Source: Acidimicrobiia bacterium
GTDB lineage: Bacteria; Actinomycetota; Acidimicrobiia; IMCC26256; JAGNEX01
Assembly (NCBI GenBank): GCA_020637365.1
Contig: JACJWE010000001.1
Span: 558,001-622,000, forward strand
Length of the DNA: 64,000 nucleotides
Direction: 5' to 3'
In this document: positions 1 to 7,560 of the stretch, one piece after another
How the letters are laid out: every line of letters begins with the position of its first letter
How positions within the stretch are numbered: position 1 is the first letter of the stretch
Notes under the pieces: generated by a model
What the model was told of the DNA's origin: nothing
The model's input: the letters and a program-made list of their open reading frames with translations, nothing else
Database searches by the model: none
Translations under genes and position numbers: made by a program

Positions 1-312
1 AGGGTCAACCCGATCGTCTTGGCGGTGGTGGTCGGCGTCTTGGTCGGTGCCAGCTTGTTGATCTCGGTCCTCGTCGCGAGGACGACCACGGCTCCGCTCG
101 CGTCGGGGCTCGATTCACTGATCGGTGATCGCTCGATCTTGAAGCGATCCCCCAACGGCACTCCACAGGTCCACCTTCAGGGTGCGTGGTGGCTGGCCCA
201 GCCCGCGTCGGGCGCTGAGCTGCCAACGGTCGGCACACCCGTCCGCGTGGTCGGTTTCGACGGTCTCACCCTCACCGTGGTCCGAGACGAAGATTTTTCA
301 CCGGCGCAATGA
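1..312 (+). CDS. NfeD-like membrane protein, C-terminal part (partial at window start)
   Basis: The reading frame is open from the first base and ends at a TGA at 310-312, giving 103 visible residues. It begins with a hydrophobic segment (residues about 4-27), followed by a compact beta-rich tail ending GFDGLTLTVVRDED, typical of the small OB-fold domain that closes NfeD/membrane-bound ClpP-class proteins. The next gene is a slipin, and NfeD and slipin genes are a well-known pair whose products act together in membrane quality control; that pairing is the main support for the call. The N-terminal protease-like domain, if present, lies outside the window. Confidence 0.72.
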   Translation, partial: RVNPIVLAVVVGVLVGASLLISVLVARTTTAPLASGLDSLIGDRSILKRSPNGTPQVHLQGAWWLAQPASGAELPTVGTPVRVVGFDGLTLTVVRDEDFSPAQ

Positions 313-392
313 GGCTGTGGCCGGGGCCGTTCCAGGCGCGGTGCTGTCCGCTGACGTTCTAAGGTGCTCTCTACACACGGGAGGCAAAAATC

Positions 393-1163
393 ATGCAAGT
401 GGCAATTATCGTCCTGGCCATCGTCTTGGGGCTGGCCGTTCTTCTCTTGGCGTCGTCGCTGCGAATCGTTCAGGAATACGAGCGGGCCGTGATTTTTCGG
501 CTTGGGCGCATCCTCGGCGCGAAAGGCCCGGGGCTCTTTTTCGTCATTCCAATCATCGACAAGATGGTCAAAGTCGGGCTTCGTACCGTCACGTTGGACA
601 TTCCGCCGCAAGAGGTCATCACCAAGGACAACGTCACGGTTCGGGTGAACGCTGTTGCCTACTTCAACGTGTCGGATCCGGTGAAGGCCGTGGTCAATAT
701 CGAGCATTACGGCTTTGCGACGTCGCAGGTGTCTCAGACCACGTTGCGGTCGGTGGTAGGCCAGACCGATCTGGATGAGGTGCTGACCGACCGGGACGAG
801 ATCAACCAGCGACTCGCGGCGATCATCGACGATCTGACCAATCCCTGGGGGATCAAGGTCACCCTCGTCGAGGTCAAAGACGTCGAGCTCGCCGAAGAGA
901 TGCGTCGCGCTATGGCTCGGCAGGCCGAAGCGGAACGAGACCGTCGTGCCAAGGTCATCCACGCACAGGGTGAGCGGGAAGCATCGGTGACATTGGCGCA
1001 AGCGGCTCAAGAACTCGAACGTCACCCCGCTGCGTTGCAACTGCGTTTGTTGTCGACGATGAATGAGGTCGCAGCCGAAAAGAATTCCACCCTGATCTTC
1101 CCGATCCCCGTAGAGCTGTTGCGATTTCTGGAACGTTCTACGCCAGCGGATCCGAAAGCGTGA
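393..1163 (+). CDS. Slipin / SPFH (band 7) domain membrane protein
   Basis: This 256-residue protein has one N-terminal membrane segment (residues about 3-22) followed by an SPFH/band 7 domain starting SLRIVQEYERAVIFRLGR, which is the bacterial slipin (stomatin-like) signature. A charged helical stretch (EEMRRAMARQAEAERDRRAK, about residues 168-187) is the usual oligomerisation coiled coil. Slipins form membrane-bound rings and partner with NfeD proteases. The ATG at 393 is preceded by GGGAGG about nine bases upstream, which supports the start. It follows the NfeD-like gene on the same strand, and its TGA overlaps the GTG of the next gene (GTGA), suggesting translational coupling. Confidence 0.92.
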   Translation: MQVAIIVLAIVLGLAVLLLASSLRIVQEYERAVIFRLGRILGAKGPGLFFVIPIIDKMVKVGLRTVTLDIPPQEVITKDNVTVRVNAVAYFNVSDPVKAVVNIEHYGFATSQVSQTTLRSVVGQTDLDEVLTDRDEINQRLAAIIDDLTNPWGIKVTLVEVKDVELAEEMRRAMARQAEAERDRRAKVIHAQGEREASVTLAQAAQELERHPAALQLRLLSTMNEVAAEKNSTLIFPIPVELLRFLERSTPADPKA

Positions 1164-2034
1164 GCGACCCGTCGGGAGTGGGTCCCAGAGATCGAGACGC
1201 GAGGTTGTCTGCAGACTCGCCAGCCTCCGAGCAGCCAGCTGTCCCAGATGTCCCAGATGTCCCCAGTGTCTTGGGGGCATTTACTCAGGGGGATAGCTCG
1301 GTCCTGGCGGTGATGATCGAGGCTGCGACGGATGCTCGCCGTGCGGTCGAGGCGCTGCCGGTTGAGCAACGGCGCGCCAAGGGTCCGCGCCCCGGCCAAT
1401 ACATCTTGGACCTGCACGCAGAACGGGCGGCGATGGAGGTTCTCGATCGTCTCGAGCTATCGATTTTGAGCGAAGAGGCAGGGCTGATTCGCCGTGGCGA
1501 TCCGTCGTCGATGCTGATCTTGGATCCGATCGACGGGTCGACGAATTGCGCGCTCGCCGCATCCCGTACTGGGCGACGACTATCGCGCTGGTCGTAGACC
1601 ATCGCGTTCGTTACGGGGTGACGGTCAACCATCCCGCGGGCGAGATCATCGTCGCAGCGCTCGGAGCTGGGGCCTGGCGGAATGGGGAGCGGCTTTCCGT
1701 TTCGGATGTAACCGATCCGGGGCGTGGGGTTGTCGCGACTTCAGGTGTGCCACTCGGTGCCGTTCCGTTTCGGCAGATGCGGATGATGGGATCTGCCGCG
1801 CTGTCGATGGTCGAGGTCGCATCGGGCGGGATCGACGGGTTTGTCGATACGTGGGGTGCACACGGGATCTGGGATTACGCCGCAGGAATCTTGATTTGTG
1901 AAGAGGCGGGCGCCGTCGTTGCGGACGGTGAGGGGCGCGATCTCGTCGTCGATGACCCGGCGCAGCGCCGCCGTCCGGTCGCGGCTGCGACCCGGGAATT
2001 GTGGGATTCGGTCGCTGCGCTGAAGGCGTATTGA
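1160..2034 (+). CDS. Inositol monophosphatase family protein, first copy (reading frame broken near 1550)
   Basis: The first frame (from GTG 1160) carries ILSEEAG and the metal-binding motif LILDPIDGSTNC, then runs into unrelated sequence. Another frame picks up at once with RRIPYWATTIALVV and continues to 2034 with GAHGIWDYAAGILICEEAG, the second metal-binding aspartate region of the family. Joined, they make one complete protein of about 290 residues, so the break between about 1546 and 1560 is a single-base indel. The family hydrolyses phosphate monoesters (inositol phosphates, PAP or fructose 1,6-bisphosphate) with Mg2+; the substrate cannot be told. The N-terminus carries an extra VPD-rich stretch encoded by a 9-bp repeat near 1240-1266. 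A second family member follows. Confidence 0.8.
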
Positions 2035-2127
2035 CGCAGTTGAACCGAGACCGACGGGTGATTTGTACGACCACGATGCAGAGCGCGGCGATAGATATCG
2101 GCGCGCAAGAGCCGGACGGGGCACGAG

Positions 2128-2904
2128 ATGAACGATCTTCAACGGATAGCACTGGCCGCACAACGGGCAGCTCAGGCGGCTTCGGAATTCATCGTAAACA
2201 GTTCGGCCCCCGGGATAGCGTGGGACTCAAAGGGCAAGCCTGGTGATTACGTCACCGAGGTTGACCGCGAAGCCGAACGCATCATTCGCGACACCCTCGC
2301 CGCTGCCGAACCGGGGGTTCCGTTCCACGGTGAAGAATCGGGGGGCGGCGACATCGAAGACGGTTGGCTGGTCGACCCGCTCGACGGCACCACCAACTTT
2401 GTCCACGGTTTCCCTGCTGTCGGTGTCGCAATAGCGTTCATGGACGGCGGCCAACCTCAGGTCGGTGTTGTCGGTGCGCCGTTTCTGGGCGAGACCTACG
2501 TTGGAATCTCCGGGGTTGGTGCGTGGCGAAACGGCGACAACATCGAGGTTTCTGACCGTCCGCCGGAGCGGGCCGTCTGCGCGACGGGGTTTCCTTTCAA
2601 GCATCCCGACCGACTGGATGCATATGAACGGGTGTTTTCCAAGGCCCTGCGCCGGTTTGAAGATTTGCGACGTCCGGGTGCGGCCGCGCTCGATGCTGCG
2701 TGGGTGGGCTCGGGGGTTTTTGAAGGATTCTTTGAGCTGGGTCTGAGCCCTTGGGACATGGCTGCGGGCGCGGCGGTCGTTCGCGGCGCGGGGGGAGTGG
2801 TCACCGATTGGCAGGGAGAGCCGAATCGGTGGCTGCTGTCGGGCGATGTGTTGATGGGTAATCCCCAGACACATGCGGCGTTGCTCGACGTCGTCGCCAG
2901 CTGA
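2128..2904 (+). CDS. Inositol monophosphatase family protein, second copy
   Basis: The 258-residue protein has all landmarks of the family: FHGEESGG (metal-binding glutamate), WLVDPLDGTTNFVHGFP (metal-binding Asp, Ile/Leu, Asp plus the GTTN loop, about residues 84-100) and SPWDMAAGAAVVRGAGG (second signature, about residues 207-223). The length is normal. The start ATG at 2128 has GGGGCACG upstream, only a weak ribosome site. It lies in tandem with the preceding paralogue but differs clearly from it in sequence, so the two probably have different substrates. Candidates include inositol-1-phosphate, histidinol-phosphate or 3'-phosphoadenosine-5'-phosphate; the sequence alone does not decide. 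Confidence 0.92.
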   Translation: MNDLQRIALAAQRAAQAASEFIVNSSAPGIAWDSKGKPGDYVTEVDREAERIIRDTLAAAEPGVPFHGEESGGGDIEDGWLVDPLDGTTNFVHGFPAVGVAIAFMDGGQPQVGVVGAPFLGETYVGISGVGAWRNGDNIEVSDRPPERAVCATGFPFKHPDRLDAYERVFSKALRRFEDLRRPGAAALDAAWVGSGVFEGFFELGLSPWDMAAGAAVVRGAGGVVTDWQGEPNRWLLSGDVLMGNPQTHAALLDVVAS

Positions 2905-2956
2905 GCTCTGCGGCCGCGAGCGTGCACGGGTCGCTCGCCGGACGCCACGTCGAACG

Positions 2957-2983
2957 GACTTGGACGAGTGATCTCGTCCGTCC
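2957..2983. terminator. Hairpin, candidate terminator after the IMPase pair
   Basis: GGACGAG at 2962-2968 and CTCGTCC at 2973-2979 form a perfect 7-bp stem with the tetraloop TGAT, and the stem can be lengthened outwards (GGAC/GTCC). No T-run follows, so the terminator role is inferred from its position just downstream of the IMPase stop. Confidence 0.45.
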
Positions 2984-3068
2984 ACCGGATAGGCCTTGGC
3001 GGGTGCTCGCCTTGGTGCCAGTGGCGCATGACCCGAGCATTGTGAACGCCCGATAGGTTTAAGCCGCC

Positions 3069-3085
3069 GCTCGCCCGAAGCGAGC
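3069..3085. other. Short inverted repeat upstream of the CoA-transferase gene
   Basis: GCTCGC (3069-3074) and GCGAGC (3080-3085) flank CCGAA. It lies about 35 bases before the ATG at 3119 and is followed by an A/T-rich AATATA. It could be a weak hairpin or an operator; nothing beyond the dyad supports either. Confidence 0.3.
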
Positions 3086-3118
3086 AATATACGTCACTTG
3101 ACAGAATTGAGGTTGGAC

Positions 3119-4267
3119 ATGGCCGGACCACTTTCCGGACTCACCGTTGTTGAACTGGCCGGTATCGGTCCAGGGCCGTTCGCGTCGATGTTGCTCGCCG
3201 ACTTGGGGGCGCGGGTGATCAAGGTCGATCGCTCAGCCACCGCCCAGTCCGAGCGTCCGGCGTGGCCAAACTTTGACTTGTTGGCGCGCAACCGGGAGAC
3301 CATCGGTGTCGACCTCAAGAACCCTGAAGGCGTCGAAGTCGTCCTCAAGCTCGTCGAGAATGCGGATGTCCTGATCGAAGGTTTTCGTCCCGGCGTTGCG
3401 GAGCGTCTTGGACTCGGTCCAGATGACTGCATGGCCCGCAATCCCGGGTTGGTCTACGGCCGCATGACCGGTTGGGGCCAGGAGGGTCCTCGTGCCCAGA
3501 TGGCTGGCCACGACATCAATTACATCTCGATCGCTGGGGTCCTTGGTTCCATCGGTCGTGTCGACGAACGCCCCCAGCCGCCGCTCAACTTGGTCGGCGA
3601 TTTCGGTGGCGGTGCGATGTACCTGATCATGGGAATTCTGGCCGCGCTGTGGGAGCGGCAAAGTTCGGGCAAGGGCCAGGTCGTCGATGCGGCGATGGTC
3701 GACGGCGCCGCGTCGTTGATGACGATCTTCTACAGCTTGTCACTCTCTGGAATGGCGCCCGGTCGAGGCAAAGGGCTGCTCGACACCGGCGCACCGTTTT
3801 ATGAGGTCTATGAAACCGCCGACGGTCGTTTCTTGGGTCTTGGGGCGATCGAACCCCAGTTTTATGCCGAGTTGTTGGAGCTGATGGAGATCGATCCTGC
3901 CTCCATGCCTGGCCAGATGGATATGGGCCAGTGGCCAGCGATGAAACAACGCTTTGCCGAGGTGGTCAAGACCAAGACCCGCGATGAGTGGGCCGCGATC
4001 TTTGCAACGTCGGATGCCTGCGTCGCCCCGGTGCTCGACCTGCACGAGGCGGTCGAGGACCCGCATATGGTCGCTCGTGGATCCTTCGTCGAAGTCGAGG
4101 GCTTTAAACAGCCTGCACCCGCGCCACGCTTCTCGCGTACGCCAGCCGCGGTGCCCGTCGCGCCCGCCCATCCGGGTGAGCACACGCGCTCGGTATTGGC
4201 GAGCTTGGGGCTCAGCGACGACGAGATCGCTGAACTCTTTGACAAGGGTGCCGTCGCTGGGCGTTAG
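3119..4267 (+). CDS. CaiB/BaiF (family III) CoA-transferase, alpha-methylacyl-CoA racemase type
   Basis: The protein (382 residues from ATG 3119) begins with GPLSGLTVVELAGIGPGPF, the usual opening of family III CoA-transferases. It carries AGHDINYISIAG (His near residue 131) and VGDFGGGAMY (Asp near residue 161), which correspond to the catalytic His/Asp of alpha-methylacyl-CoA racemase (H126/D156 in the M. tuberculosis enzyme). It therefore probably epimerises 2-methyl-branched acyl-CoAs, as needed for breakdown of branched fatty acids or sterol side chains. A TTG seven codons upstream (3098) is an alternative start, but homology begins at 3119. The next gene is a thiolase, which fits acyl-CoA catabolism. 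Confidence 0.9.
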   Translation: MAGPLSGLTVVELAGIGPGPFASMLLADLGARVIKVDRSATAQSERPAWPNFDLLARNRETIGVDLKNPEGVEVVLKLVENADVLIEGFRPGVAERLGLGPDDCMARNPGLVYGRMTGWGQEGPRAQMAGHDINYISIAGVLGSIGRVDERPQPPLNLVGDFGGGAMYLIMGILAALWERQSSGKGQVVDAAMVDGAASLMTIFYSLSLSGMAPGRGKGLLDTGAPFYEVYETADGRFLGLGAIEPQFYAELLELMEIDPASMPGQMDMGQWPAMKQRFAEVVKTKTRDEWAAIFATSDACVAPVLDLHEAVEDPHMVARGSFVEVEGFKQPAPAPRFSRTPAAVPVAPAHPGEHTRSVLASLGLSDDEIAELFDKGAVAGR

Positions 4268-4312
4268 GTGTCTGGCTTTTTTGAACAACGAACTTGAGGG
4301 GAAGACAGCAAC

Positions 4313-5464
4313 ATGGCTGAGGCATACATCATCGACGCGGTCCGGACACCGGTCACGCGTCGCGGCGGATCACTTTCTGAGGAGCACCCTGCAGATTTGG
4401 GTGCTCATGTGATCCGGGCGCTCATCGAGCGAAACGAAATCGACCCGATGACCGTTGACGACGTCATCTTCGGATGCGTCGATACGGTCGGACCGCAGGC
4501 GGGTGACATCGCTCGTACCTGCTGGCTGGCCGCCGACCTTCCCGAAGCAATTCCGGGGGTCACCGTCGACCGGCAATGCGGTTCATCTCAGCAGGCGGTG
4601 CATTTTGCGGCCCAGGGTGTCATGAGCGGTACCCAGGATCTGGTCGTCACCGGCGGCGTACAAAACATGACCAAGATCCCCATTTCGTCATCGATGACGT
4701 TGGCCGAGCCGCTCGGCTTCCCCGATCCGTATACGACGAGCAAGGGTTGGTTGGCGAGGTACGGCGATCAAGAGGTGTCCCAGTTTCGGGGTGCGGAGAT
4801 GATTGCCGAGAAGTGGGATATCTCGCGTCATGACATGGAGGTGTTCGCCCTCGAAAGCCATGAACGAGCCATCCGCGCTCAGGATGAGGGGCGTTTTGAG
4901 CGCGAGATCGTCGCCTACGGCGACGTGACCGCCGACGAGGGGCCGCGCCGAGGCACGAGCCTCGAGCGGATGGAAGCCCTCGCCCCGCTCTCTGAAGGCG
5001 GACGTCTGACAGCGGCGGTCGCGAGTCAGATCTCCGATGGAGCATCGGCCATGCTGATCGCGTCGGAACGGGCGGTCCAAGAGTTCGATCTGACGCCGCG
5101 GGCCCGGATTCACCATCTGTCGGTACGCGCCGATGATCCGATCATGATGTTGAGTGCTCCGATTCCCGCGACCGAGTATGCGCTCGGCAAGGCCGGCATG
5201 ACCCTCGATGACATCGATCTGGTCGAGATCAACGAGGCCTTCGCCAGCGTTGTCCTCGCGTGGCAAAAATCCACCGGCGCCGACTTGGCAAAGGTCAACG
5301 TCAACGGGGGAGCGATTGCGCTGGGGCACCCACTCGGTGCCACGGGGACCAAGCTGATGACCACGTTGCTGCACGAACTCGAGCGCACTGGCGGCCGGTA
5401 CGGACTCCAAACGATGTGCGAGGGCGGTGGGCAAGCCAACGTCACCATCATCGAACGCCTGTAA
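4313..5464 (+). CDS. fadA6: Thiolase, FadA6-like acetyl-CoA acyltransferase
   Basis: The 383-residue thiolase has the nucleophilic cysteine in VDRQCGSSQQ (Cys89), VEINEAFA, the catalytic histidine in GGAIALGHPLGATG (about residue 338) and the second cysteine in TMCEGGGQAN (about residue 369). From memory the sequence follows M. tuberculosis FadA6 closely along its whole length (for example the stretches around RYGDQEVSQFRG and SQISDGASAM), a thiolase of the cholesterol ring C/D degradation regulon. The symbol is by resemblance; a general beta-ketothiolase role remains possible. Start ATG 4313 follows GAGGGGAAG, a good ribosome site. It probably forms an operon with the CoA-transferase 45 bases upstream. 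Confidence 0.85.
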   Translation: MAEAYIIDAVRTPVTRRGGSLSEEHPADLGAHVIRALIERNEIDPMTVDDVIFGCVDTVGPQAGDIARTCWLAADLPEAIPGVTVDRQCGSSQQAVHFAAQGVMSGTQDLVVTGGVQNMTKIPISSSMTLAEPLGFPDPYTTSKGWLARYGDQEVSQFRGAEMIAEKWDISRHDMEVFALESHERAIRAQDEGRFEREIVAYGDVTADEGPRRGTSLERMEALAPLSEGGRLTAAVASQISDGASAMLIASERAVQEFDLTPRARIHHLSVRADDPIMMLSAPIPATEYALGKAGMTLDDIDLVEINEAFASVVLAWQKSTGADLAKVNVNGGAIALGHPLGATGTKLMTTLLHELERTGGRYGLQTMCEGGGQANVTIIERL

Positions 5465-5592
5465 ACGCTTCGCGTCCGCCCGGTCAGGTGGTCATCGACC
5501 GGTTCAGGGTTCAGGCGGTTTGCGTCACTTGACGATACCGGCTTGGGGATCCCCGTCGCGTCATGTCGATCGGATGCGAGCGAGATAATGAT

Positions 5593-5628
5593 TTGGGGGT
5601 GCTGACCAGAAACGGTCCGCACCCCCAA
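5593..5628. terminator. Strong hairpin between convergent genes, candidate bidirectional terminator
   Basis: TTGGGGGTGC (5593-5602) pairs perfectly with GCACCCCCAA (5619-5628), and the loop adds an inner GACC/GGTC pairing. It lies between the thiolase (+) and the lipoprotein gene (-), whose 3' ends face each other. No clear T-run follows, but the position fits shared termination. Confidence 0.7.
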
Positions 5629-5683
5629 TCGTGTTCATAGTCGAAACGAGGCGCGTGGCGCTCCGTAAAAGCCGATCCAAGCG

Positions 5684-6361
5684 CTAGCTGGCCGACACCG
5701 CTGTTGTGGTCGCACCCGCCGCGGTCGTGGTGGTGGCGTTGCTCGCGACCGTCGTGGTCGCACCGTCTCCGACCGTCGTGGAGGAACCCATGTCGTCGGC
5801 CAGCGTCGTACCGGTCGTCTCGTCGTCGGTCGTGCTGTCGAGCCCGGTCGTGGTGGTCGCGCCGGCGTTCTGGGCTTGAATCTCCTCAAGTCCGCTCTCG
5901 GAGAACACAACCGCATCGAGCTGTTCGAGGAAGTCCTGGTCGCCACCGAATTCGCTGTATAGGTCGATACCGCATTCATCGCGCAGGTAGTCGAGTACAA
6001 CCTCGGTGTTGCCCTTGAACTCGGCGCGGTACGCCTGGAGCGCGTCGAAGTCACCCTCGAGCCACAGGTTGACGACCTCGTTGGCGATGTCGGCTTGTTC
6101 AGCGATTTCGGGCGGAGCGTCTTTCACCATTTTCTGGAACACTTCGAGGCCAGCATCGATCGAGTCGATCGACGCTCGGTCCGCGTTGACACGGTTTGCC
6201 TCATCGCAGAACGCCGTCCCGGAAGCGTTGTCAGTGCTGTCGTCATCGCTGCTGCATGCGGCGATGACGAGCATCGCGCTCAACATCGTCAGCGCGAGGG
6301 CTACGAGGCGAGAACGGTTGGAGCGCGCTGCGGCGCTTCGGGCGTTGGCGGAAGGAGCCAT
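5684..6361 (-). CDS. Predicted lipoprotein of unknown function with Thr-rich C-terminus
   Basis: The 225-residue protein has a positively charged N-terminus, a hydrophobic stretch and a lipobox VIAAC (Cys about residue 35) followed by an acidic SSDDDSTD tail, so it is probably a lipid-anchored surface protein. The middle (residues about 50-150) is mixed alpha-helical in appearance with two further cysteines (FCDEANR and DECGIDLY), perhaps a disulfide. The last 60 residues are a low-complexity Thr/Ala/Gly/Ser linker (runs of TTTT), like the cell-wall spacers common in actinobacterial exported proteins. I do not recognise a family. It is transcribed alone and converges on the thiolase gene. Confidence 0.75.
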   Translation of the reverse strand: MAPSANARSAAARSNRSRLVALALTMLSAMLVIAACSSDDDSTDNASGTAFCDEANRVNADRASIDSIDAGLEVFQKMVKDAPPEIAEQADIANEVVNLWLEGDFDALQAYRAEFKGNTEVVLDYLRDECGIDLYSEFGGDQDFLEQLDAVVFSESGLEEIQAQNAGATTTTGLDSTTDDETTGTTLADDMGSSTTVGDGATTTVASNATTTTAAGATTTAVSAS

Positions 6362-6577
6362 AGAAAATCCTCTCGAAGATCCCCACCCCCGGTAGGGAGA
6401 GCGCGCACTGAGCTGCGCAAAGGTCGAAAGGCTACGGTGGATCGAGAGGCCGTTCCTATCCAGCCCCCGAAAACCAACGTTCGTTTTGTTGTTCCGCTAA
6501 CCAAAATGGCATCGGAAATCGGTCCCGAGGCGTGGGCTCAGGCTCGGAGGTCGGGTGCTGTCTCGACGGTGCGAGCG

Positions 6578-7078
6578 CTACCGAGCGACCTCCACCGCAT
6601 CTTTGGCCATCGTCGGAGGCTCGAAGAGCAGGTCGCCTGATGCCCCCATCGGGTCGGCACTCACCGTGATTTCATTGACGAACGAATCAAAGACCGGGCC
6701 TAAATCGCATTCGATCTCCATCGATTCGCCCGGGCTGAGCATGATCGGCGCGTCGCCGATCAGGTCACCACACGATGCGCCGCTGTTGACGACGATGAGG
6801 TTGCCCAGCGTGTCGTGGCCATGATTCGTGATCACCGCCCGTGACGTCGCGGCCTCGCCAACCTCGACCGGCTGTCCGGCCAGGTTCGTCACTTCGAGTT
6901 CCACTCCCAGGGTTTGGATGGGAGCTTCCGCTCGGGTGCCCACGAGGCTTTCGGGGGTGGCCGCGACCCCGGATGCCTGTACGCCCGCGGGTACGCCAGC
7001 CCCGAGACCGACGGCGACGACTGTCGCGAAGGCCCACCTGAGTGGACGCGAGTGACCAATGAACGAAACGGTCTCCAC
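6578..7078 (-). CDS. Secreted protein with a DUF11/CARDB-like beta-sandwich domain
   Basis: This 166-residue protein starts with a signal-peptide-like region (PLRWAFATVVAVGLGAGVPAGVQA, written here in parts: charged, hydrophobic, then small residues before ASG). Its body carries the pattern of extracellular repeat modules: RAVITNHGHDTLGNLIVVN, then two cysteines (SCGDLIG and MEIECDLGPV) and LSPGESMEIEC. In DUF11-type and related Ig-like modules, T-N-x-G and L-x-P-G-E-S mark the strands, so a single exported Ig-like domain with one disulfide is likely. There is no cell-wall anchor. Function unknown. Its 5' end faces the dyad-rich non-coding region. Confidence 0.7.
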   Translation of the reverse strand: METVSFIGHSRPLRWAFATVVAVGLGAGVPAGVQASGVAATPESLVGTRAEAPIQTLGVELEVTNLAGQPVEVGEAATSRAVITNHGHDTLGNLIVVNSGASCGDLIGDAPIMLSPGESMEIECDLGPVFDSFVNEITVSADPMGASGDLLFEPPTMAKDAVEVAR

Positions 7079-7113
7079 GATTACTACTCCCTAGTGTTCG
7101 GCCGCACCCGAAC

Positions 7114-7140
7114 GACATCTCCTGTATCGGAAGATGTCGC
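7114..7140. other. Inverted repeat CGACATCT...AGATGTCG
   Basis: The 8-bp arms at 7114-7121 and 7133-7140 are perfectly complementary, and the 11-base spacer holds a further CC/GG match. It lies 36 bases upstream of the start of the minus-strand secreted-protein gene, so it could be an operator or an mRNA leader hairpin for that gene. Confidence 0.45.
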
Positions 7141-7206
7141 CAAGAACTTTTGTCAAGATTCGAGATCTCTTGAGGACAACATCGGGTAGGTCGATTGATG
7201 TTTGGG

Positions 7207-7238
7207 ATATGGCCGATATGTATCGATATCGGCCATAT
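7207..7238. promoter_or_regulatory. Perfect 13-bp inverted repeat, candidate operator
   Basis: ATATGGCCGATAT (7207-7219) and ATATCGGCCATAT (7226-7238) are exact reverse complements around the 6-base spacer GTATCG. A perfect 32-base dyad with A/T-rich ends in a GC-rich genome is the form expected of a dimeric regulator's binding site (for example TetR or GntR families). It lies between divergent genes; no regulator gene is adjacent, so the binding protein is unknown. Confidence 0.6.
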
Positions 7239-7560
7239 GTAAAAACTTGTTGACTGATGTGGAGACCATCTTTAACGGGTCAAAGTCGCGCGTAGCGTGA
7301 GACTTTTGGGTTTTTACAAACACTGTAAGCAAGTGGTTTCGCTCGGTGTTCAGCGGCTAACCCTGTGAGGCTGCAGCGACCGTACGAAGAACCCCTGCTC
7401 AGTCCTCCGGCGGCTGGCCTCCCGCAGAAAAATTCTGCACAGGGTCCCCTGAGCGGTTCGACCGATCCGCGACAACTCGCGATGCGCCGTCGGCCGCGTA
7501 CCATGGCCGCCGACATCTAGGGCCGGCTCGAATGCGGCCGCCCACGAAAGGGGAATCGAC

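Larger units (their letters stand above)
7079..7560. promoter_or_regulatory. Non-coding divergent promoter region with several dyads
   Basis: This stretch of about 480 bases separates the secreted-protein gene (-) from the SDR gene (+) and holds no credible gene. It is more A/T-rich than the surroundings between about 7140 and 7330 and contains at least five inverted repeats, detailed in separate entries and findings: 7097-7114 (GTTCGG/CCGAAC), 7114-7140, 7207-7238, 7281-7308 (CAAAGTC/GACTTTTG) and 7314-7328 (TTACA-5-TGTAA). Their density in one intergenic region suggests operators for one or more regulators, but no promoter could be assigned with certainty. Confidence 0.5.

Noticed and set aside
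177..1280. Long minus-strand open frame opposite the slipin gene
   Set aside because: It is the shadow of a GC-rich coding gene; its composition (Arg/His-rich, no domain) is typical of antisense frames.
2227..3087. Minus-strand open frame opposite the second IMPase gene
   Set aside because: Same reason; the plus strand encodes a clear, full-length phosphatase.
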